DNA of 64,000 nt from Terriglobia bacterium (GTDB lineage: Bacteria > Acidobacteriota > Terriglobia > Bryobacterales > Bryobacteraceae). The DNA is taken from assembly GCA_020073145.1 (NCBI GenBank), contig JAIQFS010000013.1:1-64000 (forward strand). The letters are read 5' to 3'. The notes below the pieces were generated by a model that had not been told where the DNA came from, made no database searches, and saw only the letters and a program-made list of their open reading frames with translations. The translations under genes were made by a program, and so were the position numbers. Below, piece after piece: positions 18,701-26,364 of this stretch; positions within the stretch are counted from its first letter, which is position 1; every line of letters starts with the position of its first letter.

Positions 18701-19048
18701 CTCCTTCTGCAGCGGCCGGAACCAGCGGTACGACCAGCGCCACAAGCGCACGCGCGAACCCATGATCTGGCCGGCGCGCTGCAGCCCGGCTTCGCGCTCC
18801 AGAAAGGTCTTGGCGTTGTCGTCGAAGGTGAAGCTGGCAGCGTTGCGGTAGCCGGCGAGGGGATCACCGCGCCCCGCGAGAAATTGTTCCGCGATGGTTC
18901 GGGCCTCCGCGCGCCCCACGCGGAATTCGATGGAGGCTTCGGGAAAGGCCAGGTAAAAATAACGGACCGAGAACCAGGTGCTGGCGGCCAGAAGCGCGAG
19001 GCAAACCGCGATGAACCGGTAGTCGGAGGCGCGCAGGCGCTCGGTCAT
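15704..19048 (-). CDS. large CPBP-family intramembrane protease with duplicated extracytoplasmic domain
   Basis: At 1114 residues it is far longer than the usual 200-300 residue CPBP (CAAX-protease-like) protein. The protease core, about residues 400-500, shows SEEFLFRMF (EExxxR), FIWGFGHAGY (FxxxH) and HYSVDAMY (HxxxD). An N-terminal helix is followed by an extracytoplasmic domain of about 200 residues. After the core, a membrane helix near residue 590 leads to a second, clearly related domain, then a C-terminal block of about eight helices. Both copies share landmarks such as ARAAAERF/ARAAADAF, FAHQIPED/FAHTLPED and YLKIPEQW/YWKIPEAF. CPBP members cleave within the membrane or act in bacteriocin immunity or maturation; the target here is unknown. 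Confidence 0.85.
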   Translation of the reverse strand: MTERLRASDYRFIAVCLALLAASTWFSVRYFYLAFPEASIEFRVGRAEARTIAEQFLAGRGDPLAGYRNAASFTFDDNAKTFLEREAGLQRAGQIMGSRVRLWRWSYRWFRPLQKEEFRADITPRGELVGFAHQIPEDAPRPALSDEPARAAAERFLRDSLHRDPATLEFVESSTVDRKARADRVFTWKERDFNLHDATYRVEVTLLGDEIGGYREYLKIPEQWTRDYQRLRSKNDVASYVDTAALLALAAGMLVVIVLRLRRHEIRWRLAARVGVLAMALSLCATANQFPLQEFGYPTTDSYGSFLAQQVLQAALTALSYGGLLFLLTAAAESLYREYFPAKIALGHLFQLRGIRTKAFLLGSILGLSLCGIFIAYQTAFYMVAYRYGAWSPADVPYDDLLNTRFPWAYVLFGGFFPAVSEEFLFRMFAIPFLRKLVRWVPAAVILAGFIWGFGHAGYPQQPFYIRGVEVGIGGVALGLIMLRWGILPTLVWHYSVDAMYTAMLLLRSPSLYFKFSGAASAGIMVLPVAFALIAYWRRGGFVPEAGLSNAEETSGVAEPPPVAPPPVSEAVSYRPLTARVRILAAALCAVGLLALLIPVTGFGESPQYRIGPAQARAAADAFVRAQGMDAAGFRAVTFPAVHWGGDDSLAGKYFLERSSVSTAAALFARNRPLRHWATRYFRSLDQEEMLVSVHPETGKVLAFAHTLPEDRPGADLPAEAARRAATEFARTQGVDVDAMELKDSASEKKKARRDYTLVWEARPGDPRNLEEARFRIEIGVVGDRIASLRSYWKIPEAFVRARSRQNALSIVLLALRLAALASAIVCGILLLTMRIRKGHVPWGVALRWAAPAALLMAVGPLLSLPLLLQDYNTAIPLATYEAVAYTSIGLTVAAGFLVLAAAAALVTSFYPESLRALRASGRRLMGLDAAAALLAAAGLAMFLGQVEARLLDRFPAQTLFSVAAPTLVASAAPAGAAVAGAVRTTLLLSAVLALLALLVKYIPHRWMLAPLGLVALTVLVPSAVRSPGEFALQYSLAFLWAAGALWFCLVFARANYLAYALVLWFVALRPAAAELWDSGNPSLRPHGLAVALVMAASLLWAVVPGIRAAFRSD

Positions 19049-19066
19049 GCCGCCGTCACTCCCGTC

Positions 19067-19762
19067 TTACTCCTTGGCGGCCCAATGCAGGCCGATGCCG
19101 CCGAGGATGAAGCTGCGGGTCTGCACGCGGCCATAACCGTTGCGGCGCAGCAGCGAGGAAAAATCGTCGATGGAGAGGAAGCTGCGCAGCGAATCGGGGA
19201 TGTAGGTGTAGATGCGCGGCCGGCCGTGCAGGAGGAAGCCCCACAACGCGCCCTGGGCGTAGAGGTAACTGAGGTAGAGGCGGCGTAACAGGGCATTGGT
19301 GGGGAGGAAGAAATCGAGGCTGACCAGCAGCCCGCCCGGCCGCGTGACCCGCTCGATTTCCGCTACCGCCGCGGCGAGGTTCGAGAAATTGCGCAGCCCG
19401 TAGCCGATGAAGACGCAATCGAAGGAGCGGTCGGGAAAGGGGAGGCGGCCGGCGTCGGCGCAGGCGGCGTGAGGGATGCCGCGCTGCCGGGCCAGTTGCA
19501 GCATGCGCTCGGTGAGGTCGACCGCGACCGTGGTCGCCCCGGGACGATGCCGGCTGACGAGCGCGCAGAAGTCGCCGGTTCCAGCGGCCAGATCGAGAAT
19601 CACCGGGTTCTGGGGAAGGCCGGCCCGCTCCACGCCGGCGCGTTTCCAGCGGCCGTCCATCCCGTAGGAGAAGACGCGCGTGATGAAGTCGTAGCGCGGG
19701 GCGATGGTGTGGAACATGGTCCGCATCAGGCCCAAGTCTTGTTTTTCGGCAGGAAGTTTCAC
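19067..19762 (-). CDS. ubiE: demethylmenaquinone methyltransferase
   Basis: A 231-residue class I SAM methyltransferase of the UbiE/MenG family. It has FHTIAPRYDFITRVFSYGMD near the N-terminus, the SAM motif ILDLAAGTGDFC near residue 55, and the family stretch FIGYGLRNFSNL. It adds the last methyl group to demethylmenaquinone. I chose GTG at 19762: it gives the family's normal length, clears the upstream Nudix gene, and sits just after an extended -10 box. mqnC, an earlier step of the futalosine menaquinone route, lies at 31616, which supports menaquinone rather than ubiquinone synthesis. Confidence 0.9.
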   Translation of the reverse strand: MKLPAEKQDLGLMRTMFHTIAPRYDFITRVFSYGMDGRWKRAGVERAGLPQNPVILDLAAGTGDFCALVSRHRPGATTVAVDLTERMLQLARQRGIPHAACADAGRLPFPDRSFDCVFIGYGLRNFSNLAAAVAEIERVTRPGGLLVSLDFFLPTNALLRRLYLSYLYAQGALWGFLLHGRPRIYTYIPDSLRSFLSIDDFSSLLRRNGYGRVQTRSFILGGIGLHWAAKE

Positions 19763-19772
19763 TCGCAGCCGA

Positions 19773-19781
19773 ATTGTATCA
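19773..19781 (-). promoter_or_regulatory. extended -10 promoter before ubiE
   Basis: The minus strand reads TGATACAAT, an extended -10 element, ending about ten bases before the GTG start. No good -35 box was found. It predicts a near-leaderless internal promoter within the SDR-Nudix-ubiE-CPBP gene row. Confidence 0.4.
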
Positions 19782-19820
19782 GCCCGATGCCCGCTCTGGG
19801 AACACGGCGCGCGGCGCCGG

Positions 19821-20642
19821 CTACGCTTGGGAGGCGAGCGCCTGCCAATCGACACCGTACCGGAAGCCGCCATACCGAGCTAAGGCCGCCCTGCCGGATG
19901 GAGCGAACGCAGCCTTCTCGGTGCGGAGGAAGCCAAGGAGTTGGGCGGGATCGTCTGGGAGGCACACCAACTCCGAGTGCTCGGCATCGTTGGCCAGCAG
20001 GAGAAGCTCCTGACCGGTATACTGCACGTCGGCCAGAAACAGCAATTCCGGCTTGAGGGAGTCGAGGGGGCGAATCAAGCTCAGGCAGGTCAGGGAGACG
20101 CGGTCTTCGGCGCAGCCGATCTCTTCGTGGATCTCGGCCAGGATCGCCTGGAAGACATCCACAGAGCCCGCGTGAACATGGTTACGGGGGTCCACGTTGC
20201 CGCCCGGCACGTGCCAGCGGCCGGGATGCTCTATCACCCGATGGCTGCGGCGGCCGATCAGGAGTTGGCCGTCCATGGTGCGAATGGCAGCGCAAACCGC
20301 TAGCGGATTGGCGAGATATGCAGGAAGTTCGTATTCCCCTACGGCCTGCTGAATCAGAGGCCACTGCATATTGGTGCCTAGAAACTCGCGGTAGTCGGTG
20401 GGCCCGAGCGAGAGCCGCAAGCGGTCGCCGAGACACTCGTACCGAACCAGGCGGCACTGCGGGCCGGCAAACAGGATCTTTCCCTGGCCGGCGGCCTCGC
20501 GCACCGACCGGTCCCACTGCTCCGCAATCAGACTATCGATCCGCGCGTCCGTCGTCCGCCGCGCGGCCGGATCGAAGACGGTGTCGATGAATCCACGCGG
20601 CCACACACCCGAGGCCAGGATGTCTACCTCGAGATCGCCCAT
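19821..20642 (-). CDS. Nudix-like hydrolase
   Basis: A 273-residue protein with an N-terminal region of about 140 residues and a C-terminal Nudix-like fold. The box region begins HVPGGNVDP and ends ILAEIHEEIGC. Compared with the GX5EX7REUXEEXGU consensus the RE is replaced (LAEIHEEIG) and the spacing is longer. The long N-terminal part is reminiscent of eukaryotic NUDT22-like enzymes. Nucleoside diphosphate-linked substrates are typical, but specificity cannot be set. The gene abuts the SDR gene upstream with no spacer, so the two are probably co-expressed. Confidence 0.7.
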   Translation of the reverse strand: MGDLEVDILASGVWPRGFIDTVFDPAARRTTDARIDSLIAEQWDRSVREAAGQGKILFAGPQCRLVRYECLGDRLRLSLGPTDYREFLGTNMQWPLIQQAVGEYELPAYLANPLAVCAAIRTMDGQLLIGRRSHRVIEHPGRWHVPGGNVDPRNHVHAGSVDVFQAILAEIHEEIGCAEDRVSLTCLSLIRPLDSLKPELLFLADVQYTGQELLLLANDAEHSELVCLPDDPAQLLGFLRTEKAAFAPSGRAALARYGGFRYGVDWQALASQA

Positions 20643-21362
20643 CTATTTTTTCGGGCGCGACGGGCGCATCTCGACGCGGCTCACCATGGTCCGGGCGGGC
20701 ATCCGTAGGACCATGACGACGGCTTCGGCCACGTCCTCGGGCGCGATCATCCACCCGGTGTCGCCCGCGCGGTTGGAGGGACCACCGCCGAAGCCGGTGT
20801 CGACGCTGCCCGGCATGATGGAACTGACGCGCACGTGGTCATAGCGGTGGTCGAGCATGAGCGCTTCGGTAAAGCCGTTCAGGCCGAACTTCGACGCGTT
20901 GTAGCCAGCTCCGCCGCTGAACGCGTTCTTCCCGGCCAGGCTGGAGATATTCACGATGAAGCCGCCGCCGCGGCTCTGAAACCGAGGCAGCGCTTCGTGG
21001 GAGCAATAAAACGGCCCGTTCAGATTGAGGTCGATATTGCGGTGCCATTCTTCAGTGGTCATCTCCCCGACTTTTTTGAAAGCGCCGGCGCCGGCATTAT
21101 TCACCAGGATGTCCAGACCGCCGAAGGCCTGGTCGACAGCCTGGAAGAACTGGGCAACGTCGCAGGCCCGGCTGACGTCGGCGGGGTGTCCGAAGACTTT
21201 GCCGCGGCCTTGCAGTTCGCCAACAGCGCGATCGACGGATTCGCGGCTGCGGCCGCAGAAGGCCACCGAGACCCCTTCCGCGAGCAGGCGCTCGACGATG
21301 GCCCGCCCGATGCCGCGCGTCCCGCCCGTGACCGCAGCGACTTTTCCCGAGAGTGGTTCCAT
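20643..21362 (-). CDS. short-chain dehydrogenase/reductase
   Basis: A 239-residue classical SDR: cofactor motif TGGTRGIG (residues 13-20), NNAGAG, and the catalytic Ser/Tyr/Lys set in NISSLAGKNAFSGG and YNASK. It oxidises or reduces an alcohol or ketone with NAD(P)(H); the substrate is unknown. The Arg after the first motif (GRSRE) is more in line with NADP use, which is an inference. First gene of the row SDR-Nudix-ubiE. Confidence 0.87.
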   Translation of the reverse strand: MEPLSGKVAAVTGGTRGIGRAIVERLLAEGVSVAFCGRSRESVDRAVGELQGRGKVFGHPADVSRACDVAQFFQAVDQAFGGLDILVNNAGAGAFKKVGEMTTEEWHRNIDLNLNGPFYCSHEALPRFQSRGGGFIVNISSLAGKNAFSGGAGYNASKFGLNGFTEALMLDHRYDHVRVSSIMPGSVDTGFGGGPSNRAGDTGWMIAPEDVAEAVVMVLRMPARTMVSRVEMRPSRPKK

Positions 21363-21469
21363 AACCGAATTCTACGCGAAGGGGGCGGACTGCGCTGGGG
21401 GAGCCAGCAGGCCGAAGGCCGCCGTTGATCCGGCCGAAGACTAAATTTAAGCTAAACAGGTCTTTTTAA

Positions 21470-21498
21470 TTGCATCGGAATTCGAGCGGCAGTATACT
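21470..21498 (+). promoter_or_regulatory. sigma-70 type promoter for the small secreted protein genes
   Basis: TTGCAT (21470-21475) and TATACT (21493-21498) are separated by exactly 17 bases. Transcription would start near 21505, about eleven bases before the ATG at 21516. Confidence 0.6.
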
Positions 21499-21515
21499 GA
21501 AAGCGGAACGAGCCT

Positions 21516-21830
21516 ATGAGACCAAGAATCACATTGCTGCTGCTATTGGTGATGGTCTCGATGCTTGTTGGCACTGCCTTCGCGGAATGCGCGGCGATGA
21601 ATATGCCGTGCTGCGCGCTGCACCACAACACGAACTGCCATGAGATCTGCGCCGCACCGGCCGGGAATATCGGTAGCGCCACCGTACCGCAATTCGCAGG
21701 TGACTTCCAAGCGGTTGCGACTGTTCGGCCAGTGGTTCCGGTCTCCCGAGCCAGCGTCCTTCCGATCAGGTACGAGTTTGCGGGTTCGACAGAGTGCCTG
21801 TTGATGCGCATCCACGTGCTACTGATCTAG
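21516..21830 (+). CDS. small secreted cysteine-rich protein
   Basis: A 104-residue protein with a clear signal peptide (MRPRITLLLLLVMVSMLVGT, cleavage likely after AFA). The mature part begins with a Cys/His cluster (ECAAMNMPCCALHHNTNCHEICA). Five cysteines and three histidines in about 25 residues suggest disulphides or metal binding. The rest shows no recognisable domain. It has its own promoter and lies about 120 bases ahead of a second secreted protein. Function unknown. Confidence 0.6.
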   Translation: MRPRITLLLLLVMVSMLVGTAFAECAAMNMPCCALHHNTNCHEICAAPAGNIGSATVPQFAGDFQAVATVRPVVPVSRASVLPIRYEFAGSTECLLMRIHVLLI

Positions 21831-21949
21831 TCTCCTCTCCCTCTTTGATCCGGCAGACAGGAATTGACTGCCGTGATCCGTCGTTCCGCTGAGGGACGGG
21901 GCCGACGGAAATAGCGTCCGTGAGTTTAACGAGAAGAGGAGATACGAAA

Positions 21950-22438
21950 ATGTCCACTTTCAAGAAGCACGTGGCGGCTGCCGTCATGGCGATGTTTGCG
22001 TTGTTCATCGTCGCCGTTCGGGAAGTTCGGGCGGGAGTCCTTGAAACCCCGAAATCAGGGGTCTGCCGACAACTGCCGGTCATCAAGAACCTGACCGGCC
22101 TGAAGGGACAGCACATCTGCAACCCCATGGTAGCGGCGGAGCTCACCAGGGGTGAGGTGAAAAAGCTCGCGGCCACTGCGAAATACCCCGAAGATCATCT
22201 CACCATTGCGCGATTCTACAGAGCTCAAGCGAACGGTCTGGACGCTCAGGCTGCCGGATATGAATCGGCTTCCGCCAACCTGCGCAACGGCCCCGTCGTG
22301 AAGAACTTCACGTCGTTTACGACCGCAGGCCGCCTTGCCTTTGCGGCGAAGGGGCTCCGTGAAGAAGCCAGAGCCGATCGCGCGTTAGGTGCCTCCCACG
22401 AGGAGATGGCGAAAACAGTTGTGGCCTCCCTCGATTGA
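21950..22438 (+). CDS. secreted protein of unknown function
   Basis: A 162-residue protein with a signal peptide (MSTFKKHVAAAVMAMFALFI, cleavage probably near VRA-GV). The mature protein has two cysteines near its N-terminus and a helical second half (HLTIARFYRAQANGLDAQAA, then ASHEEMAKTVV) of a kind common in secreted acidobacterial proteins. ATG at 21950 is chosen over the upstream GTG at 21920 because AGGAGA lies just before it and the signal peptide starts there. Confidence 0.65.
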   Translation: MSTFKKHVAAAVMAMFALFIVAVREVRAGVLETPKSGVCRQLPVIKNLTGLKGQHICNPMVAAELTRGEVKKLAATAKYPEDHLTIARFYRAQANGLDAQAAGYESASANLRNGPVVKNFTSFTTAGRLAFAAKGLREEARADRALGASHEEMAKTVVASLD

Positions 22439-22467
22439 AACTCTTGATCGCCGGTTTCCTGATTAGG

Positions 22468-22494
22468 ACCGGCGCGGCCGATGGCCGCGCCGGT
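22468..22494 (+). terminator. strong GC-rich hairpin, likely terminator or processing barrier
   Basis: ACCGGCGCGGCC, loop GAT, GGCCGCGCCGGT: a perfect 12-pair stem with a three-base loop, 30 bases after the stop of the secreted protein. No T run follows, so it is not a standard intrinsic terminator. Confidence 0.5.
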
Positions 22495-22574
22495 GCGCAG
22501 TCGGCGTCTACGTCCGAGCTGCCGGGCTGAGGCTCGGACTCCTCCGAGAACCGCTGTTAGAATGAGAACAGTCC

Positions 22575-23558
22575 ATGGCTTCCAGCGCTCCGTCTCCCTC
22601 GCTTCGGCAGATCCTCGAACAGCGCTTGTCGCAGTTGCTGGTGGAGCTGGAAGGGTTGTTTGACGAGCACTTGACGGCGCAACTGGAACAGCGCATGTCA
22701 CCGGCGGTGGAGCAGGCGGCGACCGAATCGCGCGACCAGGCGCGGCTCGAACTCGCCGATATGTTGAACCAGGGGGCGCGGCGGATCCGCCAATCGGTGG
22801 ACGTGGCGGACTTGACCGCGACCCTGCTCGACGCCAGCGCGCCGTTTTCGACCGGCGCCGCGGTCTTCCTGGTGGGCAACGCGATGGCCCGGGGCGAGCG
22901 GATGCGCGGGGTGCCCGAGGATCGCGCGCGCGCGTTCCGCGGGCTGGAGATTCCGTTTTCGTCGGCGGCGGCTCTGGGGGAAGCGGCGGAGAGCGCCGAT
23001 CCGGTCGCGACCGTCACGGCTCCGTCTGAAATCTCGGCCGAGCTCGGCGTGTTCGCCGGTCATTCGGAGGACGCGCGCGCGTTCATTTACCCGCTGGTGG
23101 TGCGCGGCCGCACAATGGCGTTGCTCTATGTGTGGGGAGAGGTGGTGGGCTCGGCGCTGGAGCTGCTGACGCAATTGGCCGCGGCGGTGTGGACCATCAT
23201 GCCGGCCCCGGCCGAACTGGTAAGCATCGCGCCCAGCCAGACGGCGGCCGCCCCCACGGCTTGGGAGAAGCTCTCTCCGGTGGAGCAGCAGCTTCACCTG
23301 CGCGCGCAGCGCTTCGCCCGCGTGCAAGTGGCCGAGATGCGGCTGTTCGAAACCGACGCTGTGCAGGCGGGCCGCGCGGATCGGGATTTGTACAGCGCGC
23401 TGCGCGCGCGCATCGACACCGCCCGCGATGCGTTTCGGCGCACGTTCTTCGTCTCTAGCCCGAGCATGGTGGATTACCTGCATCTCGAACTGGTTCGGAC
23501 GCTCGCCCATGATGATCCGGAGGCCCTTGGTAGCGACTATCCCGGTCCGATGGTGTAG
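22575..23558 (+). CDS. unknown protein with coiled-coil and GAF-like region
   Basis: A 327-residue soluble protein. Residues about 10-80 are strongly helical and probably coiled coil (LEQRLSQLLVELEGLFDEHL). Residues about 75-215 look like a GAF-type sensor fold (GAAVFLVGNAMARG, later FIYPLVVRGRTMALLYVWGE). The C-terminal 100 residues are helical and rich in Arg. No catalytic motif is visible. Its end overlaps the start of the lytic transglycosylase gene by about 50 bases, so the two are probably co-expressed. Confidence 0.7.
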   Translation: MASSAPSPSLRQILEQRLSQLLVELEGLFDEHLTAQLEQRMSPAVEQAATESRDQARLELADMLNQGARRIRQSVDVADLTATLLDASAPFSTGAAVFLVGNAMARGERMRGVPEDRARAFRGLEIPFSSAAALGEAAESADPVATVTAPSEISAELGVFAGHSEDARAFIYPLVVRGRTMALLYVWGEVVGSALELLTQLAAAVWTIMPAPAELVSIAPSQTAAAPTAWEKLSPVEQQLHLRAQRFARVQVAEMRLFETDAVQAGRADRDLYSALRARIDTARDAFRRTFFVSSPSMVDYLHLELVRTLAHDDPEALGSDYPGPMV

Positions 23559-25728
23559 CGTCCTGGCGCTGGCGCTGGCGGCCACCGTCACCGCCGTACC
23601 CGCCCGGCGGCCACGCACCAAGCCAGCCAAGCCTGTGGTGCGGGCGATTCCCGCCAAGCCCGGGAGCCTGGCGGCGCTGGTGCGCGCCTTTCGCGAAACG
23701 CCGACGCCGGCGCGGCGCGCCGCGATCGAAAAGTATGCCGCGGCCCACACCAAGGACCTCAATGGCAGCCTGGCCCAGCTGGCGCTGGGAGTGACGGCGT
23801 ACGAGCAGAAGAGCTTCCCGGCGGCCATCGCCGATTTGAAGCCACTGACCGCGAAGCTGCCGGAGATCGCCGATTACACGGCTTACTATTTGGGCGCCGC
23901 ACGGGTGGAATCGAACGACCTGACCAGCGCGGTGGAGGATCTCGCGCCGGTGCATCGCGCCGAGTTCCCGTCGCCGTTTTCCGGGCGGGCCTGGATTCTG
24001 GAAGCGCGGGCGTTCAAAACCACGGACCCTGGTCAGGCCGTGCGCGTGCTCCGCGAACACTACGCAGAGTTGCCAGAGCCGGTGGGCAACCTGACGCTGG
24101 CCGACGCTTATCAGGCCGCGGGCGACCTGCCGCGCGCCGCCGACTTCTACCAGCGCGTCTACTTCGAAAATGTTTCGGGCGACGCCGTGGCCCGTGCCGG
24201 CGCGGGGCTGATGGGGCTGCAGGACAGCATGGGGGCGGCCTATCCCCCGCCGCTTCCGAGGCAGATGCTGCAGCGCGCCGACCGGTATCTGGACGCACGC
24301 GAGTACCGCGAAGCCAAGCGGGAGTATCAAGCGCTGCTGAACCAGCTCGGCGGATTGGAGCGAGACCAGGCGCGCGTACGCATCGGCGCCGCCGACTACC
24401 TCAACGGCAATACGGCCGCGGCGTATCCGTATCTGCGCGGCCTGGAGCTTCCCGAATCCGAAGCCGACGCGGAGCGGTTGTACTACCTGGAGGAATGCGC
24501 GCGCAAGCTTACCGACGATGACGAAATGATGGGCGCGGTGAAGCGCCTGGACAAGGTTTATCGGCAGTCCCCCTGGCGATTGAAGGCGCTGGTCTCGGCG
24601 GCCAACCGGTTTCTGCTGGAAAACCGGCCGGACGACTACGTGCCGCTGTACGCAGCGGCGTCTGGCGACTTCCCCTCCGATGCCACGGCCGCGACCTCGC
24701 ACTGGAAGGTGGCGTTTCAGGCCTACCTGGCGGACCGGCCGGATACCGGAGCGCTGCTCCGCGAACATCTGCAGCGCTACGGTACGAGCCCGACAGCGCC
24801 GGCCGCGCTCTACTTCCTGGCGCGGACGGCCGAGATGGGGAACGACCCCGGGTCGGCGCGCGCGTACTTGACGCGGCTGACGGCGGCGTTCGCCAACACG
24901 TATTACGCGATGCTGGCGCGCGTCCGCCTGCGGCGGCTCGCGACAGCGCCGCCCTCGCCGAAGGCCGAGGAGTTCCTGGCGACTCTGGCGGCGCCGGACG
25001 CGAAGCCGGTCCCGACGGCAGCGGGACGCGACACCGCCTGGCACATGGAGCGCTCCCGGCTGCTGCGGACGGCGGGGCTGAACGACCTGGCCGACGCCGA
25101 GCTGCGCTTCGGAGCGCGCAACGGCGGCCAGGGGGCGCTGCTGGCGATGGAGATGGCGGTTTCCGCCGACGCGCCGTACCAAGCCCTGCGCGACATGAAA
25201 TCGCTCTCGGGAGACTATCTGGACTTGGCGCTCGAGGATGCGCCGCGCCAGTTCTGGGAACTGCTGTTTCCGCTGCCCTATCGGAAGGACGTGGAGGCCA
25301 ATGCGCGCGCCCAGGGCATCGATCCCTACCTGCTGGCGGGTCTGATCCGGCAGGAATCCGAATTCAATCCAGAGGCGCTGTCACGGGCCATGGCCTACGG
25401 GTTGACGCAGGTGCGCCCCGGCACCGGCCGCCTGTACGCGCGCCGCGCGGGCATCCGCCGGTTCACCAACCGCTCGCTGTTCCAGCCGGCGATCAATCTC
25501 AAGTTGGGGGCTCTGATTTTCCGCACCATGCTCGACCAGCACCAGGGGAGCCTGGAGCAGACGCTGGCGTCGTACAACGCCGGCCCCAACCGCGTGCTGG
25601 AGTGGCTGATGTGGAAGACTTACCGGGAGCCGGCCGAATTCGTGGAATCGATTCCGTTTACGGAGACGCGGGACTACGTGCAAGCCGTGCTGCGGAACGC
25701 GGACATTTACCGGCGGCTGTACCGGTAG
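23509..25728 (+). CDS. lytic transglycosylase with helical repeat domain (Slt-like)
   Basis: A 739-residue exported protein. It starts with a signal sequence (MMIRRPLVATIPVRWCSVLA), then about 530 residues of TPR-like helical repeats, as in the doughnut of Slt70. The C-terminal SLT domain carries LIRQESEFNPEA with the catalytic Glu, YGLTQVRPGT and ASYNAGPNRV. It cuts peptidoglycan to 1,6-anhydro-muropeptides in the periplasm. ATG at 23509 is chosen because the signal peptide begins there, although it lies inside the end of the previous gene. Confidence 0.88.
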   Translation: MMIRRPLVATIPVRWCSVLALALAATVTAVPARRPRTKPAKPVVRAIPAKPGSLAALVRAFRETPTPARRAAIEKYAAAHTKDLNGSLAQLALGVTAYEQKSFPAAIADLKPLTAKLPEIADYTAYYLGAARVESNDLTSAVEDLAPVHRAEFPSPFSGRAWILEARAFKTTDPGQAVRVLREHYAELPEPVGNLTLADAYQAAGDLPRAADFYQRVYFENVSGDAVARAGAGLMGLQDSMGAAYPPPLPRQMLQRADRYLDAREYREAKREYQALLNQLGGLERDQARVRIGAADYLNGNTAAAYPYLRGLELPESEADAERLYYLEECARKLTDDDEMMGAVKRLDKVYRQSPWRLKALVSAANRFLLENRPDDYVPLYAAASGDFPSDATAATSHWKVAFQAYLADRPDTGALLREHLQRYGTSPTAPAALYFLARTAEMGNDPGSARAYLTRLTAAFANTYYAMLARVRLRRLATAPPSPKAEEFLATLAAPDAKPVPTAAGRDTAWHMERSRLLRTAGLNDLADAELRFGARNGGQGALLAMEMAVSADAPYQALRDMKSLSGDYLDLALEDAPRQFWELLFPLPYRKDVEANARAQGIDPYLLAGLIRQESEFNPEALSRAMAYGLTQVRPGTGRLYARRAGIRRFTNRSLFQPAINLKLGALIFRTMLDQHQGSLEQTLASYNAGPNRVLEWLMWKTYREPAEFVESIPFTETRDYVQAVLRNADIYRRLYR

Positions 25729-25884
25729 AGCTGAAGTCCTCCGCAACGCCACACGCTCCAGCATGCGGCGATACCTCGCCGGCGACGCAGGGCCGATCGC
25801 ACCCAGAGAAAGCCCAAACCCTGGTTCGGGTCATCGGCTGCGCAAGAAAGTTCACCCGGATTACTCATCGCGCCTCATCAGGGC

Positions 25885-26079
25885 CTACCCGTTTCCGATC
25901 TCGGGTGTCCACATGCCGGACAAATCCGGCTTGCCATCCGGCGTCCGGGGCGCGGGAGCCGTCAGGTTTGGCTTCCCATCGGCAGTCCGGGGAATCCCCG
26001 GCGTCGGCAGGTTGAGCCATTGAGCGCATAGGGAAACCGGCAGCAGCCATAGTGCCGCCGCGATCGCGATTCTTTCCAT
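25885..26079 (-). pseudogene. N-terminal fragment of a secreted acidobacterial 'DGKPNLTAP' family protein
   Basis: A 64-residue ORF with a good ribosome site (GGAGGA, seven bases before the ATG at 26079) and a signal peptide (MERIAIAAALWLLPVSLCAQ). The repeat PRTADGKPNLTAPAPRTPDG then PDLSGMW follows. This is the start of a large acidobacterial family of secreted proteins of about 300 residues, many of which continue with a conserved domain. Here a TAG follows GNG and no continuation was found in the other frames of the next 150 bases. It looks like a truncated remnant, though a short peptide could still be made. Confidence 0.55.
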
Positions 26080-26364
26080 GAAGGCTTCCTCCGGCTCGGC
26101 TGACGGTCCGTTCGTTTCCATGGACTTGTCTTGGCGAAATTATACAGCAACATGACCCTGCATCCCCCGGCCTGCATGCCCGTGAAGACGCGGCAGCGAA
26201 ACCAGCCTAGCGAGAAAGAGTTCCATATCGGACCGTGGGAATCTTCGGACGGGGCCGGATTCCGAATGGGAGTAAAGCCCTGTCCTTTTCCCGGTGGGTT
26301 AGACTTAGCTGACTCATTCAGATGCCGCTTTCTGAGCATTTTGTTTTCTAGTTTGGAGGTCAAG

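Noticed and set aside
17567-19288. A 573-codon plus-strand frame opposite the CPBP gene
   Set aside because: No domain, no ribosome site, and the opposite strand codes for a clear intramembrane protease.
23455-25182. A 575-codon open frame on the minus strand opposite the lytic transglycosylase
   Set aside because: Arg-rich product without recognisable motifs, antisense to a protein with a complete SLT active site.
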